NCBI RefSeq assembly: GCF_002741015.1
Contig: NZ_CP016617.1
Location: 1,178,001-1,242,000 of the forward strand
Source of the DNA: Microvirga ossetica
Lineage (GTDB): Bacteria > Pseudomonadota > Alphaproteobacteria > Rhizobiales > Beijerinckiaceae
Direction: 5' to 3'
DNA: 64,000 bases
The translations under genes and the position numbers were made by a program. A model generated the notes under the pieces. It searched no databases. It worked only from the letters and a program-made list of their open reading frames with translations, and had not been told where the DNA came from. Below, in pieces: positions 53,891-62,578 of the stretch; the stretch's first letter is position 1, and the number at the start of each line of letters is the position of its first letter.

Positions 53891-55552
53891 TTACTCTGAG
53901 GCGCAGGAAAAGCTGGATGCGCTGTTGATGTCCCCGGATTTCTTGTACTTGGGCCACGTGGGATACTCGCAGAGTGGGCGCGTCCGCCCCTTGGTCGCCG
54001 TCTTCGTCGCATCGACGACGATAGGCGCAGTCGGGGGAACTCCGTTCTCAACCCAGTTGTCCAGCGCGGTCAGGTTGTCCCAAGTCGGCGAAAACTTGCC
54101 GCCGCCGTGGGCCAGGCCGGGAATGAGATAGAACCTCATGAACCCGTCCACCTGTTTCGTGCCCATCTTGGCAACGACACTCTTGTAGAGGCTCGCGTTC
54201 ACGAAGGGGCTCACGCTGGGGTCGTCGTTACCTTGAACCCAAATGATCTTCCCGCCCCGTGCGCGGAACCGTTCGAAGTCCGATTTCGTGGCTCCGATCT
54301 GCTCGGACAGTTGTACGATCCTGTCCTTGAGCGGTCCGGGATTCATGATGTCAAAGGCCAGCAGGCTGAAATCGCCCCGGCGGGCAACAAAACTCTGCAT
54401 GAACTCATGGGCCCGGCTCGAGTGGTGCGCGTTCGGGCCCGACACGGGCGGCTCGCGGTAGGCAGGCTGCGAGCCGAGTTGCATCGTGATTCCCTCGAGG
54501 CTGTTGTAGCCTTGGTAGTTGTCGATGCCGTCGGCGAGCTTGTACGGCAGGGAGTAGCCTTTGTGGTAGATGTTGATCGTCCGCTCGATCTGGGCCGTGG
54601 TGAGACAATGCTCGGGATGGCCCGTCTCGCCGTTCTTGCACCTCAAGCCCTCGATGAAGGTATCCGCCCGGCCGCGGCAGGCGTCCAGATTGCTGACCAG
54701 CCCGTCGGCGGCGCCATCAAGCGCGTCGCAGGCCTCAGCGGCATCCGCGGCAATCCTGTTGACGAGGCCCGGCGGAATCCACCCGGCCGAATTGTCGTCA
54801 TAGACCGCGCGAGCCAATGCAGCTCCCCAAAGCCTAAGACCCACGAAACTGGCTGTGGGATAATTGCTGAGAATCCCGTCATAAGCCTCGGGCCACCGCA
54901 TCGCTGCCGTCAGTCCCTCCCGTCCGCCCGTGGAACCGCCCGAAAAATACACACGTCGCGGCGTGGACCCGTAACGTGATTTCGCGAGGTACTGGGCCAC
55001 ATCCAGCGTCTTCTTAATATGCATGTAGCCATAGTTTAACATGGCCTCATCGTTCATGCCGAACGAAGCGTCATCGGCGTTCGGCGCCTGATGTCCCGAG
55101 TCGCTGGCGAAGGTTATGTAGCCTTGAGCAAGCGGTGTCGGAACGGTGTCCAGGCCGAGGGTAGGCTTCGTGAGGGTATCGGGGATGCTGCCGTTGTAGC
55201 CTCCGCCTCCCATTTGCAGGGCCTTCTTGTTCCAGTGTGTCGGAAGGTTCACTTGCCACAGGATCTTCGGCGCATTCCGGTCGACAGGATCGATGGCTCC
55301 CTTCACTTGGCAAAACTCGCCGTTCGAGTTGTCGGCGCGTGCAGCCTCCACGAAGGTTGCATCTGTTACCTCCGCTCCTGACGTTGGAAGACTGATCGCC
55401 CCCGCATCGATCTTGAGGCCCGCTAGGCGTTCGCAGTTCTCCTTGCCCCCGGACGATGCGGTGGCGGCAGAAGCCGTTCCCGCGCTGCCGCAAATGAATG
55501 CGGCCCCGAGAGCAGCGGCAGATGTCCATCGTATGACGGTCTTGGTTGGCAC
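53891..55552 (-). CDS. Secreted tannase/feruloyl-esterase-family hydrolase
   Basis: 553 residues from GTG with AGGAGG 6 nt upstream. Residues 1-29 are a signal peptide (AAALGAAFICGSAGTASA). The alpha/beta hydrolase has its nucleophile S207 in FSGGSTGGREG and a lid-like region. The charge-relay His lies in LIPGLAHGGGKFSP. In the classic CS-D-HC motif a Cys precedes the Ser and follows the His; here both are Gly (GGS and HGG). It hydrolyses ester bonds of gallic or ferulic acid type, or related short-chain esters (family inference). It is followed upstream by the serine hydrolase gene in the same direction, probably one operon, 44 bp apart. Confidence 0.9.
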   Translation of the reverse strand: MPTKTVIRWTSAAALGAAFICGSAGTASAATASSGGKENCERLAGLKIDAGAISLPTSGAEVTDATFVEAARADNSNGEFCQVKGAIDPVDRNAPKILWQVNLPTHWNKKALQMGGGGYNGSIPDTLTKPTLGLDTVPTPLAQGYITFASDSGHQAPNADDASFGMNDEAMLNYGYMHIKKTLDVAQYLAKSRYGSTPRRVYFSGGSTGGREGLTAAMRWPEAYDGILSNYPTASFVGLRLWGAALARAVYDDNSAGWIPPGLVNRIAADAAEACDALDGAADGLVSNLDACRGRADTFIEGLRCKNGETGHPEHCLTTAQIERTINIYHKGYSLPYKLADGIDNYQGYNSLEGITMQLGSQPAYREPPVSGPNAHHSSRAHEFMQSFVARRGDFSLLAFDIMNPGPLKDRIVQLSEQIGATKSDFERFRARGGKIIWVQGNDDPSVSPFVNASLYKSVVAKMGTKQVDGFMRFYLIPGLAHGGGKFSPTWDNLTALDNWVENGVPPTAPIVVDATKTATKGRTRPLCEYPTWPKYKKSGDINSASSFSCASE

Positions 55553-55595
55553 GTTGTTCCTCCTGAGTTCCTTTGTGGCCGTGATCGGCTTCAGA

Positions 55596-56723
55596 TCATT
55601 TCCTACGTGCCGCGACGACGAGGTCTGCGACCTTGAGGAATTCGGTGGCCGACACCTTCGGGGGCTCGAATTTTGTCTCTCCGAGGTTGCGGGCGACGGA
55701 GAATTCATCCGTCACAGCGCGCCTGTGGACGATGACGGTATCGATTGCAGGCAGGACCAGGATGAACTGGCCGAAGTTCCCGTTTGCTAAAAACGAGCCA
55801 GCCCATTCGGGAGAGGTGCGATTTTCCGGGATCCACCAAAGATAGCTGTAGCCGAGCGGACCCTTGTCGGCCATGTCGCTCGCATTGACGCGGAGTTGCG
55901 TGCTTTCGGCGATCCACGGCGCAGGGATGACCTGCTGCCCGTACCACTGGCCCTTATTGGCCATGAGGACACCAAGGCGTGCCATATCCCGCCCCGACAG
56001 GAAGAGATGATAGGCCAAATAGCGTGACTGGTTCTGATAGCCCATCATGCGTTGGCGGGACGGATCGTAGTCCTGCATCTGGAGCGGCGCTGCGAGATCC
56101 TCGCCGAAAGCTTGAAAGACTGTCTTGCCGGTCAGCTTCTCGAAGATGGCGCCGAGGACGTTGAAGTCCCAGTTGTTGTAATGAAAGTACGTGCCCGGCT
56201 GCTTTGAACCACGTGGAGGCGTTGTTTCGTCTCCTCCAGGACTTCCAGCCGGGTGATAGACACCTGAACTGCTGATGAGGAGGTCGCGGACCCGCGCTGT
56301 CTTCTCGATCGGGAGAAGACCCTTATCCTCTTCGATTCCGAGCTCCTCGATCGTGCGATCGAGGTTGATCGTGCCGTTTGCCACATACTTCCCGTAGAGC
56401 ATGGACAGGATGCTCTTCCGTGCGGAGGCCAGATAGCTCACCTGCGCCGTGAAGCCGTAGCGGTACACCACCTTGCCGGAGGTCACCACCATGAGCGAAG
56501 TCGTCGGCAGCGCGTAGATGCTTCGCTCCACAGCGGTCAGACCCTCGCGTGTGAAACCGGCTGCCTCCGGTGCCAGGGCTTCCCAATCCTTGCCTGGAGG
56601 TACGGAAGATGGTGCGGACTGAGCCCGAGCTGTCGTGGCTGCGGCCGAGACACTGAAAGCTGGTAGTCCGAGTGCGAGCCCTTGCGTGATGGCCCGACGG
56701 GTCAGCGAGATTTTATCCGTCAT
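55596..56723 (-). CDS. Exported serine hydrolase of the beta-lactamase/esterase class C fold
   Basis: 375 residues from MTDKISLTRRAITQGLALGL (start chosen from AAGGGA spacing). The N-terminus has a Tat-like twin-arginine signal (LTRRAITQGLALG...). SxxK: the nucleophile lies in YLASARKSILSML. The YxN-like motif is in TYFHYNNWDFNVLG. The C-terminal part reads FLANGNFGQFILVLPAIDTV, where HxG-type residues normally sit. It belongs to the large family of penicillin-binding-protein-like esterases (EstB, AmpC-like). It precedes the tannase in the same operon and likely works on related esters. The true substrate is unknown. Confidence 0.85.
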   Translation of the reverse strand: MTDKISLTRRAITQGLALGLPAFSVSAAATTARAQSAPSSVPPGKDWEALAPEAAGFTREGLTAVERSIYALPTTSLMVVTSGKVVYRYGFTAQVSYLASARKSILSMLYGKYVANGTINLDRTIEELGIEEDKGLLPIEKTARVRDLLISSSGVYHPAGSPGGDETTPPRGSKQPGTYFHYNNWDFNVLGAIFEKLTGKTVFQAFGEDLAAPLQMQDYDPSRQRMMGYQNQSRYLAYHLFLSGRDMARLGVLMANKGQWYGQQVIPAPWIAESTQLRVNASDMADKGPLGYSYLWWIPENRTSPEWAGSFLANGNFGQFILVLPAIDTVIVHRRAVTDEFSVARNLGETKFEPPKVSATEFLKVADLVVAARRK

Positions 56724-56862
56724 TTTGAGCATTTCCCTTAGTTCACGGCCGAGGCGGTACTTTTCGCCACCCACAGCCTATGAACGAGAATGCTCATAGT
56801 TAAATGCAAAGATCGGGCCGTTTATTGCAGAACATGCATCAAGCGAACACGCCGCTGCGTGA

Positions 56863-57810
56863 TCAATCGCTTCCTGCGGTCAGGCGTGCCGATCGGCGTT
56901 CCGCCTCGGTTGAGCTTTTCCAAGTACCAAGAAGCATCTCGAGAAAACGTTCTGCTGCGGGCGCAAGACGACCGCCTCGCCGCCGCACCACGCCGATCGT
57001 GCGTGACACTTCCGGGTTCCGGATCGGTCGCGTGACGATGATGGGATGATCTCCCTGGGGTGTTGCGAGCTTCGGCAGGACCGAGATGCCGAGCCCAGCC
57101 TCCACGAGACCCAGGGATGTCGACAGGTGGGTCACCTCATAGGACCAACTCAGGCTTACACCGGCTCGCACGAGTGCTGCATCCAGCATGATGCGGTTGC
57201 CGCTGGTCCGGCTCACGGCCACAAGCGGCTGGCCCTCGAGATCCGACCACGCGACAACGTCCCGTTGGGCCAGCGGGTGGTCCCGTCGGCAAGCCAGGAC
57301 AAAGGGATCCTCGATCAGGGGCTCGAACGACAGCTCCGGATCGGACGAGCCGAGAAGGTTGATGCCGAACTCGACCTCGCCACGTGCCACGCTCTCCAAG
57401 CCCTCGTTCGCGGACAGGTCCAGGATCCTGAAGCGGATGTTCGGGTACTGCTCGTTGAACCGTGCGATGACAGACGGCAGGAAGTAAAACGCCGCCGTCG
57501 GCACACAAGCGAGCGAGATCAAACCCCGCCGTTGTCTGCCGACATCCCGCATCGCGAACAGCGACGAGTCGAACTCGTCGAGCATCCGTCGGACAAGCGG
57601 CAGGAACTCCCGTCCGACGGTCGTCAAGGCCACGCGCCGGGTCGTGCGCTCCAGCAGCGCTGCTCCAACCGCGGCCTCCAGCTTCTGGATGCGCCGGCTG
57701 AGCGCCGGCTGCGACAGGTTCAAGGCCTCGGCCGCGCGATGGAACCCCTCAAGGTCCACGACTGCAACAAAGGCACGCAAGTCAAGGGATTCGAAATTGA
57801 TGCTCATCAC
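56863..57810 (-). CDS. LysR-family transcriptional regulator
   Basis: 315 residues. The winged HTH is RAFVAVVDLEGFHRAAEALN then LSQPALSRRIQKLEAAVGAA LLERTTR. The effector-binding domain is full length (PSVIARFNEQYPNIRFRILD to about residue 295). The gene is divergent from the PrpF/Tct operon, with the tannase genes downstream on the same strand, so it most likely controls both directions. Effector unknown; it should be the imported acid or an ester product. The start MMSINFESLDLRAFV may be either Met. Confidence 0.93.
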   Translation of the reverse strand: MMSINFESLDLRAFVAVVDLEGFHRAAEALNLSQPALSRRIQKLEAAVGAALLERTTRRVALTTVGREFLPLVRRMLDEFDSSLFAMRDVGRQRRGLISLACVPTAAFYFLPSVIARFNEQYPNIRFRILDLSANEGLESVARGEVEFGINLLGSSDPELSFEPLIEDPFVLACRRDHPLAQRDVVAWSDLEGQPLVAVSRTSGNRIMLDAALVRAGVSLSWSYEVTHLSTSLGLVEAGLGISVLPKLATPQGDHPIIVTRPIRNPEVSRTIGVVRRRGGRLAPAAERFLEMLLGTWKSSTEAERRSARLTAGSD

Positions 57811-57859
57811 GCATTAATAGCACCGATCTTTGCATTTCACAGCAAGTTCTAGATCTGAG
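57811..57859. promoter_or_regulatory. Divergent promoter region between lysR and the isomerase gene
   Basis: A 49-bp AT-rich stretch (GCATTAATAGCACC, ATTTCACAGCAAGTTCTAG) between divergent starts. LysR proteins bind T-N11-A boxes in such places. The space is short, so the promoters must overlap the first codons, or translation of the isomerase starts later (GTG 57935). Confidence 0.4.
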
Positions 57860-59074
57860 ATGGTTAATAACCAATTCGAACCGACGGATTTTTGGTACAA
57901 TACCAGGCAATTCAAACCGATTGGACCTGCCGCTGTGCAAACGATACTTGCCACTCCGAATGACCGTTCTCTGCGGGTTCCATGCGTGCTAATGCGAGGC
58001 GGGACATCGCGAGGTCCCTTCTTCCTTGAGGCAGATCTTCCTAGTGACCTGAGGGAACGAGAACGCTTCTTGATTGCGGCTCTTGGCTCTCCTCACGTGC
58101 TCCAAGTGGATGGCATCGGCGGCGGCAACCCGCTGACCAGCAAGGTCGCGATCGTCAGCGCCTCGTCACAGCCGGGAGCAGACGTCGACTACCTCTTCGC
58201 GCAGGTCGCAACCGACCGAGCCTCCGTCGACTTCAGCCCGAATTGCGGCAACATGCTTTCCGCCGTTGGCCCTTTCGCGATTGAGGCTGGGCTGGTGCGT
58301 TCCCAGATCGGCGAAACGACCGTTAGGATTTTCAACCGCAACACCTCGACCACTGTGGAAGCCGTGGTCCAGACCCCGGCCGGCGCCGTGGAGTACGAGG
58401 GCGAAACCGCCATCGACGGCGTGCCCGGCACGGCTGCTCCGGTTAAGCTGACGTTCCTGGACGCCGTCGGCTCCAAAACCGGCATGTTCCTGCCTACTGG
58501 ACACGTTCGCGAGTTCATCGAGAACACGCCAGTCACGCTCATCGACTACGCCATGCCGATGGTGCTGCTCAGGGCATCCGATCTGGGGATCTCCGGGGAC
58601 GAAGCTCCCGATCAACTCGAGACCAACCAAGTCCTCCTGGCGCGCCTGGAGGCGATCCGGCTGGAGGCGGGACTGCGCATGGGCCTCGGCGACGTGTCGG
58701 GCAGCGTCGTGCCGAAGCTCGCGATCCTGTCCCAGGCCCGTCACGGCGGGACGATCACGTCCCGCTACTTCATGAACTCCCAACGCTGCCACAAGGGCCA
58801 CGCGGTCACCGGCGCCTTGTGCATCGCCGCGGCCTGCCGCCTGCCCGGCAGCGTCGCGCACGACCTCGCCACTCCCAGCCTCACGTCATTGGTGCACCTC
58901 GAGCACCCAAGCGGCCGAACCGAGATCGACCTGAGCTTCGACGCCTCCGGTCATGTCTCACGGGCAAGCCTCGTCCGCACCGCCCGCAGAATCTTCGAGG
59001 GAAACGTCATCGTCCCGGCAAGCGCTGTCGCTGCGCCTCTGGAAGGGATACAACAAGGAGGAAACCATGCCTAA
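57860..59074 (+). CDS. PrpF/GalD-family isomerase (4-oxalomesaconate tautomerase or methylaconitate isomerase type)
   Basis: 404 residues from ATG 57860; GTG 57935 would give the shorter, more typical N-terminus starting at VQTILATP. The family motif CVLMRGGTSRGPFFLEAD, then GIGGGNPLTSKVAIV and the active-site FSPNCGNMLSAVGPFAIE are present. It ends ATP-free in QQGGNHA. The fold is a diaminopimelate-epimerase-like duplication. Known members tautomerise 4-oxalomesaconate (GalD, gallate pathway) or isomerise 2-methylaconitate (PrpF). It overlaps tctC by 8 bp, so uptake and isomerisation are co-translated. Confidence 0.88.
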   Translation: MVNNQFEPTDFWYNTRQFKPIGPAAVQTILATPNDRSLRVPCVLMRGGTSRGPFFLEADLPSDLRERERFLIAALGSPHVLQVDGIGGGNPLTSKVAIVSASSQPGADVDYLFAQVATDRASVDFSPNCGNMLSAVGPFAIEAGLVRSQIGETTVRIFNRNTSTTVEAVVQTPAGAVEYEGETAIDGVPGTAAPVKLTFLDAVGSKTGMFLPTGHVREFIENTPVTLIDYAMPMVLLRASDLGISGDEAPDQLETNQVLLARLEAIRLEAGLRMGLGDVSGSVVPKLAILSQARHGGTITSRYFMNSQRCHKGHAVTGALCIAAACRLPGSVAHDLATPSLTSLVHLEHPSGRTEIDLSFDASGHVSRASLVRTARRIFEGNVIVPASAVAAPLEGIQQGGNHA

Positions 59075-60062
59075 GACCATCACACGCCGACTGCTCAGTT
59101 GCGCACTCCTGGCGGCATCGACGGCGCTCGCCACACCCTTCGGCGGCGCGATCGCGCAGGACAGCTTCCCGGTGCGGCCGATGAAGCTCGTTGTCCCGTA
59201 TGCCGCCGGTGGCGGGACCGACGCGATCGCGCGCCTCGTCGCCCAGGGTGTCGGCGAGAAGCTCGGACAGAGCCTGATCGTCGAGAACAACGGCTCCGCC
59301 GGCGGCAACGTTGCCACCCAGCAGGCAGCGAAGGCCGAGCCGGACGGCTACACCGTCCTGATGGCCAATCAGGGACCGATGGTGGTCAACCCCCACCTGT
59401 TCAAGAACGTCAAGATCGACCCCTTGACCGCGTTCGACCCGATCACGCTCATCACGGCGGCGCCACTCGTCGTGGTGGTGCCGAAGAACTCGGAGCACAA
59501 GACGATCAAGGAACTGATCGAGCACGCCCAGAAGAACCCCGGCAAGCTGACCTACGGTTCGGCCGGCAACGGTTCGGCGAGCCATCTTGCCACCGTCCTG
59601 CTCGCCCAGGTCACGAACTTCCAGGCTACTCACGTGCCGTACCGCGGCGCAGGACCGGCCTTGAACGACCTCCTCGGCGGCCGCATGGACTTCATGGTGA
59701 CCACCGTACCGTCCGTTCTCGGTCTCATCGAGAGTGGTGACGTGAAGGTTCTCGCAGTCACGAGCAAGACCAAGACGAAGAAATTCCCGGAGGTGCCCTC
59801 CGTGGCGGAAAGCGGCTGGCCGACCTACGAGGCGACCGCCTGGTACGGGTTCGCCGTTCCGAAGGGAACGCCGAAGGACATTGCCGACAAGATCCGCAAG
59901 GCAACCATCGAGACAATCACCACGGGGGTCGTGCGGGAGCGGCTCGAGAACGAAGGCGCGGAGCCGATCGGCAACAATCCCGAGGAGTTCGCCACGATGA
60001 TGAAGGCGGAGTCCGCGCGCTGGGCCGAGATCGTCAAGAAGGCATCGATCTCCGTCGACTGA
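59067..60062 (+). CDS. tctC: Tripartite tricarboxylate transporter, substrate-binding protein
   Basis: 331 residues from ATG with AAGGAGG. Residues 1-34 form a signal peptide (RLLSCALLAASTALATPFGG, cleavage near AIAQD). The Bug-family binding protein begins FPVRPMKLVVPYAAGGGTDA. It has the DGYTVLMANQGP, LTYGSAGNGSASHL and VPYRGAGPALNDLLGG segments of TctC proteins. It binds a carboxylate in the periplasm and hands it to TctAB. Complete gene in a tctC-tctB-tctA order. The exact substrate cannot be read from sequence. Confidence 0.93.
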   Translation: MPKTITRRLLSCALLAASTALATPFGGAIAQDSFPVRPMKLVVPYAAGGGTDAIARLVAQGVGEKLGQSLIVENNGSAGGNVATQQAAKAEPDGYTVLMANQGPMVVNPHLFKNVKIDPLTAFDPITLITAAPLVVVVPKNSEHKTIKELIEHAQKNPGKLTYGSAGNGSASHLATVLLAQVTNFQATHVPYRGAGPALNDLLGGRMDFMVTTVPSVLGLIESGDVKVLAVTSKTKTKKFPEVPSVAESGWPTYEATAWYGFAVPKGTPKDIADKIRKATIETITTGVVRERLENEGAEPIGNNPEEFATMMKAESARWAEIVKKASISVD

Positions 60063-60082
60063 CCGACGGCCTGAGAACAACT

Positions 60083-60116
60083 CCGCCCGGCGCTTTCGAC
60101 CGAAGCCGCCGGGCGG
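60083..60116 (+). other. Strong GC-rich hairpin between tctC and tctB
   Basis: CCGCCCGGCG and CGCCGGGCGG form a perfect 10-bp stem around a loop of 14 bases, which contains a further GCTT/AAGC pairing. No T-run follows, so it is unlikely to be a plain terminator. It may stabilise the tctC transcript 3' end and give more binding protein than membrane subunits. The 286-bp tctC-tctB gap otherwise contains nothing recognised, apart from GGGAGAGA before tctB. Confidence 0.6.
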
Positions 60117-60348
60117 GGATCGCAAGCCGGAACGGAAGACCGGGATCGGCACACTGACGGTCTCCCGAGGCGGTTCGACGATCCGACCGCCCGCGAAGCG
60201 ATCGGACCGAAAGCCGACAGGTACGGGTAGCACCCCTTAGGCCGCCTTCAGGCTCCGGGTGGGTTGCCGTGCACACGACCTGCGCATGCAGGCGCTCAAA
60301 TAAATTGAGGGAAATCAGCGCATCACGTGATGCGCCAGGGAGAGAAAC

Positions 60349-61017
60349 ATGTCCGAAGCTATTCCAGGAGGCCCGGGTCCAGCGCGTGCAGGACCCCTTC
60401 GTTCGCCGCAGGGTCTTGTGGCCGGATTGACGCTCATTACGCTCGCGGCCTTGGCGCTCTGGCTGACGAGGGATCTCGATCAGGGTACATTGCGGTCTAT
60501 GGGCCCCGCGCTCCTACCAGATTGGCTTGCAATCGGCGTCGGGCTTTGTGGGCTTGTTCTTGTCGGGATGAGCTTCACTTCGGATGGGCACGGGCTGGAT
60601 CGCTGGAGCCTGCGTGGCCCTGTACTTGTGATCCTCGCAATTGTCGCGTTCGCCGTCACCATCCGGCCGTTCTCGCTCGGGGCTGTCTCGTCACCGGGCC
60701 TTGGGCTTGCCGTTGCCGGACCGCTGGCGATCATCATCGGGGGCTATGCCACTCCCGAGGCGCGCTTGCGGGACCTGCTGATCCTTGCGTTCCTACTCAC
60801 ACCGTTCTGCATGATCCTCTTCGGCGATCTCCTCAATCTTCCGATCCCGATCTTTCCGCAAAAGTTTGCCGAACTTTTCCCGGCGACCTGGTCACAGAAA
60901 CAGATCTTGCGGCTCACAGCAGCTTTCTTCGCTGGCGGCGCTCTTCTCGTATTCCTTCTCTACCCTCGTCATCACAACCAGTCGGTCGACGCAGCTGACC
61001 ATTCCGGGAGGATCTGA
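60349..61017 (+). CDS. tctB: Tripartite tricarboxylate transporter, small membrane subunit
   Basis: 222 residues with about five hydrophobic helices: LVAGLTLITLAALALWLTRD, LLPDWLAIGVGLCGLVLVG, RGPVLVILAIVAFAVTI, GLGLAVAGPLAIIIGGYA, LLILAFLLTPFCMILFGD. GLPI-type motif NLPIPIFPQ occurs near the end. GGGAGAGAAAC precedes the ATG. Its stop overlaps the tctA start (TGATG). Together with TctA it forms the channel complex. Complete. Confidence 0.88.
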   Translation: MSEAIPGGPGPARAGPLRSPQGLVAGLTLITLAALALWLTRDLDQGTLRSMGPALLPDWLAIGVGLCGLVLVGMSFTSDGHGLDRWSLRGPVLVILAIVAFAVTIRPFSLGAVSSPGLGLAVAGPLAIIIGGYATPEARLRDLLILAFLLTPFCMILFGDLLNLPIPIFPQKFAELFPATWSQKQILRLTAAFFAGGALLVFLLYPRHHNQSVDAADHSGRI

Positions 61018-62522
61018 TGGGTGATTTCTTCTCCAACCTGAGCCTCGGCTTCGGGGTTGCATTGTCGCTCCAGAACCTCGGCCTCGCCTTCCTGGGCTGC
61101 CTCGTCGGTACTCTGGTTGGCGTCCTTCCAGGCGTCGGGCCGATCGCCACCATAGCGATGCTGCTGCCGATCACCTTCGGGCTCGACCCGGTCGGCGCGC
61201 TGATCATGCTGGCCGGCATCTACTACGGCGCCCAGTACGGCGGCTCGACCACCGCGATTCTGGTCAACATTCCCGGCGAGGCGACCTCCGTGGTGACCGC
61301 CCTCGATGGCCACCAGATGGCCCGCCAAGGGCGCGCCGGCGTAGCCCTCGGCATTGCGGCCATCGGCTCCTTTATTGCCGGCACCTTTGCGACCCTCGTG
61401 ATCGCGGCCCTCGGCAAGCCCCTCACCGGCCTTGCCCTGCTGTTCGGCCCAACGGAGTATTTCTCCCTGATGGTCATGGGCCTGGTGTTCGCCGTGGTGC
61501 TCGCCCATGGCTCGATCCTGAAAGCCGTTGCGATGATCCTTCTCGGCATTCTGCTCTCGACGGTCGGCACTGATCTTGAGACCGGTGAAGAGCGCATGAC
61601 CTTCGGCCTGCCGTTCCTGGCCGACGGCATCGACTTCGCGGTGCTGGCCATGGGCATCTTCGGCATCGCCGAGATCATGCGCAACCTCGACCATACCGAG
61701 CACCGCGACGTGGTGCGCCAGGCCATCGGCCGTCTTCTTCCGAGCAAGGAAGACTTCAGACAGGCGGCCGCGCCGATTGCACGCGGTACCGTCATCGGGG
61801 CGATCCTCGGCATCCTGCCCGGCAACGGCGCGGTGCTCGGGCCATTCGCAGCCTATACTGTGGAGAAGAAGCTCGCCAAGGATCCAAGCCGCTTCGGCCG
61901 CGGCGCCATCGAGGGCGTGGCAGGCCCCGAGAGCGCCAACAACGCCGGCGCGCAGACCTCGTTTATCCCGCTGCTGACGCTCGGCATTCCACCGAATGCA
62001 GTGATGGCGCTGATGGTGGGCGCGATGACCATCCACGGCATCGTGCCAGGTCCGCAGGTGATGACCAAGAACCCTGACCTATTCTGGGGCATGATCGCCT
62101 CGATGTGGGTGGGCAACCTGATGCTGCTGATCATCAACCTGCCGCTGGTGGGCGTGTGGGTACGCCTGCTGAAGGTGCCGTATCGCCTGATGTTCCCGGC
62201 GATCCTGATGTTCTGCTGCATCGGCATCTACTCGATCAACTCGTTGCCGACCGATGTCATGTTCATCGCCTTCTTCGGCCTGGTCGGCTACGCGCTGATC
62301 AAGTTGGGCTTCGAGCCAGCGCCATTGCTTCTCGGTTTCGTGCTCGGCAAGCTGATGGAGGAGAACTTCAGGCGTGCGCTCATCATCTCCCGTGGTGAAA
62401 TCATGACCTTCGTCGATCACCCCGTCAGCGCCGGCCTGCTCGTTGTAGCATTGATCGTCCTCGTTCTCGCGTTGCTGCCGACGATCCGCAAAGGACGGGA
62501 CGAAGTTTTCGTTGAGGACTGA
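61017..62522 (+). CDS. tctA: Tripartite tricarboxylate transporter, large membrane subunit
   Basis: 501 residues, about 12 transmembrane helices. The family hallmark GVLPGVGPIATIAMLLPITF is near residue 38, followed by GIYYGAQYGGSTTAILVNIP and later GAILGILPGNGAVLGPFAAY and GPESANNAGAQTSFIPLLTL. It is complete and has the usual overlap with tctB. It carries out sodium- or proton-driven carboxylate uptake with TctC. High confidence in family; the substrate is inferred from context. Confidence 0.95.
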   Translation: MGDFFSNLSLGFGVALSLQNLGLAFLGCLVGTLVGVLPGVGPIATIAMLLPITFGLDPVGALIMLAGIYYGAQYGGSTTAILVNIPGEATSVVTALDGHQMARQGRAGVALGIAAIGSFIAGTFATLVIAALGKPLTGLALLFGPTEYFSLMVMGLVFAVVLAHGSILKAVAMILLGILLSTVGTDLETGEERMTFGLPFLADGIDFAVLAMGIFGIAEIMRNLDHTEHRDVVRQAIGRLLPSKEDFRQAAAPIARGTVIGAILGILPGNGAVLGPFAAYTVEKKLAKDPSRFGRGAIEGVAGPESANNAGAQTSFIPLLTLGIPPNAVMALMVGAMTIHGIVPGPQVMTKNPDLFWGMIASMWVGNLMLLIINLPLVGVWVRLLKVPYRLMFPAILMFCCIGIYSINSLPTDVMFIAFFGLVGYALIKLGFEPAPLLLGFVLGKLMEENFRRALIISRGEIMTFVDHPVSAGLLVVALIVLVLALLPTIRKGRDEVFVED

Positions 62523-62578
62523 ACCCAAGGGGCAACCATTCAATATTTGCGTCAACATCCTAACATTGGAGGTTTACA

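Noticed and set aside
57830..57860. Upstream start of the isomerase at 57830
   Set aside because: It would overlap the divergent LysR promoter and has no RBS; the ATG at 57860 or GTG at 57935 is more plausible.
59007..60233. Minus-strand open frame opposite tctC
   Set aside because: It is antisense to a complete periplasmic binding-protein gene. It lacks a domain, signal or RBS.
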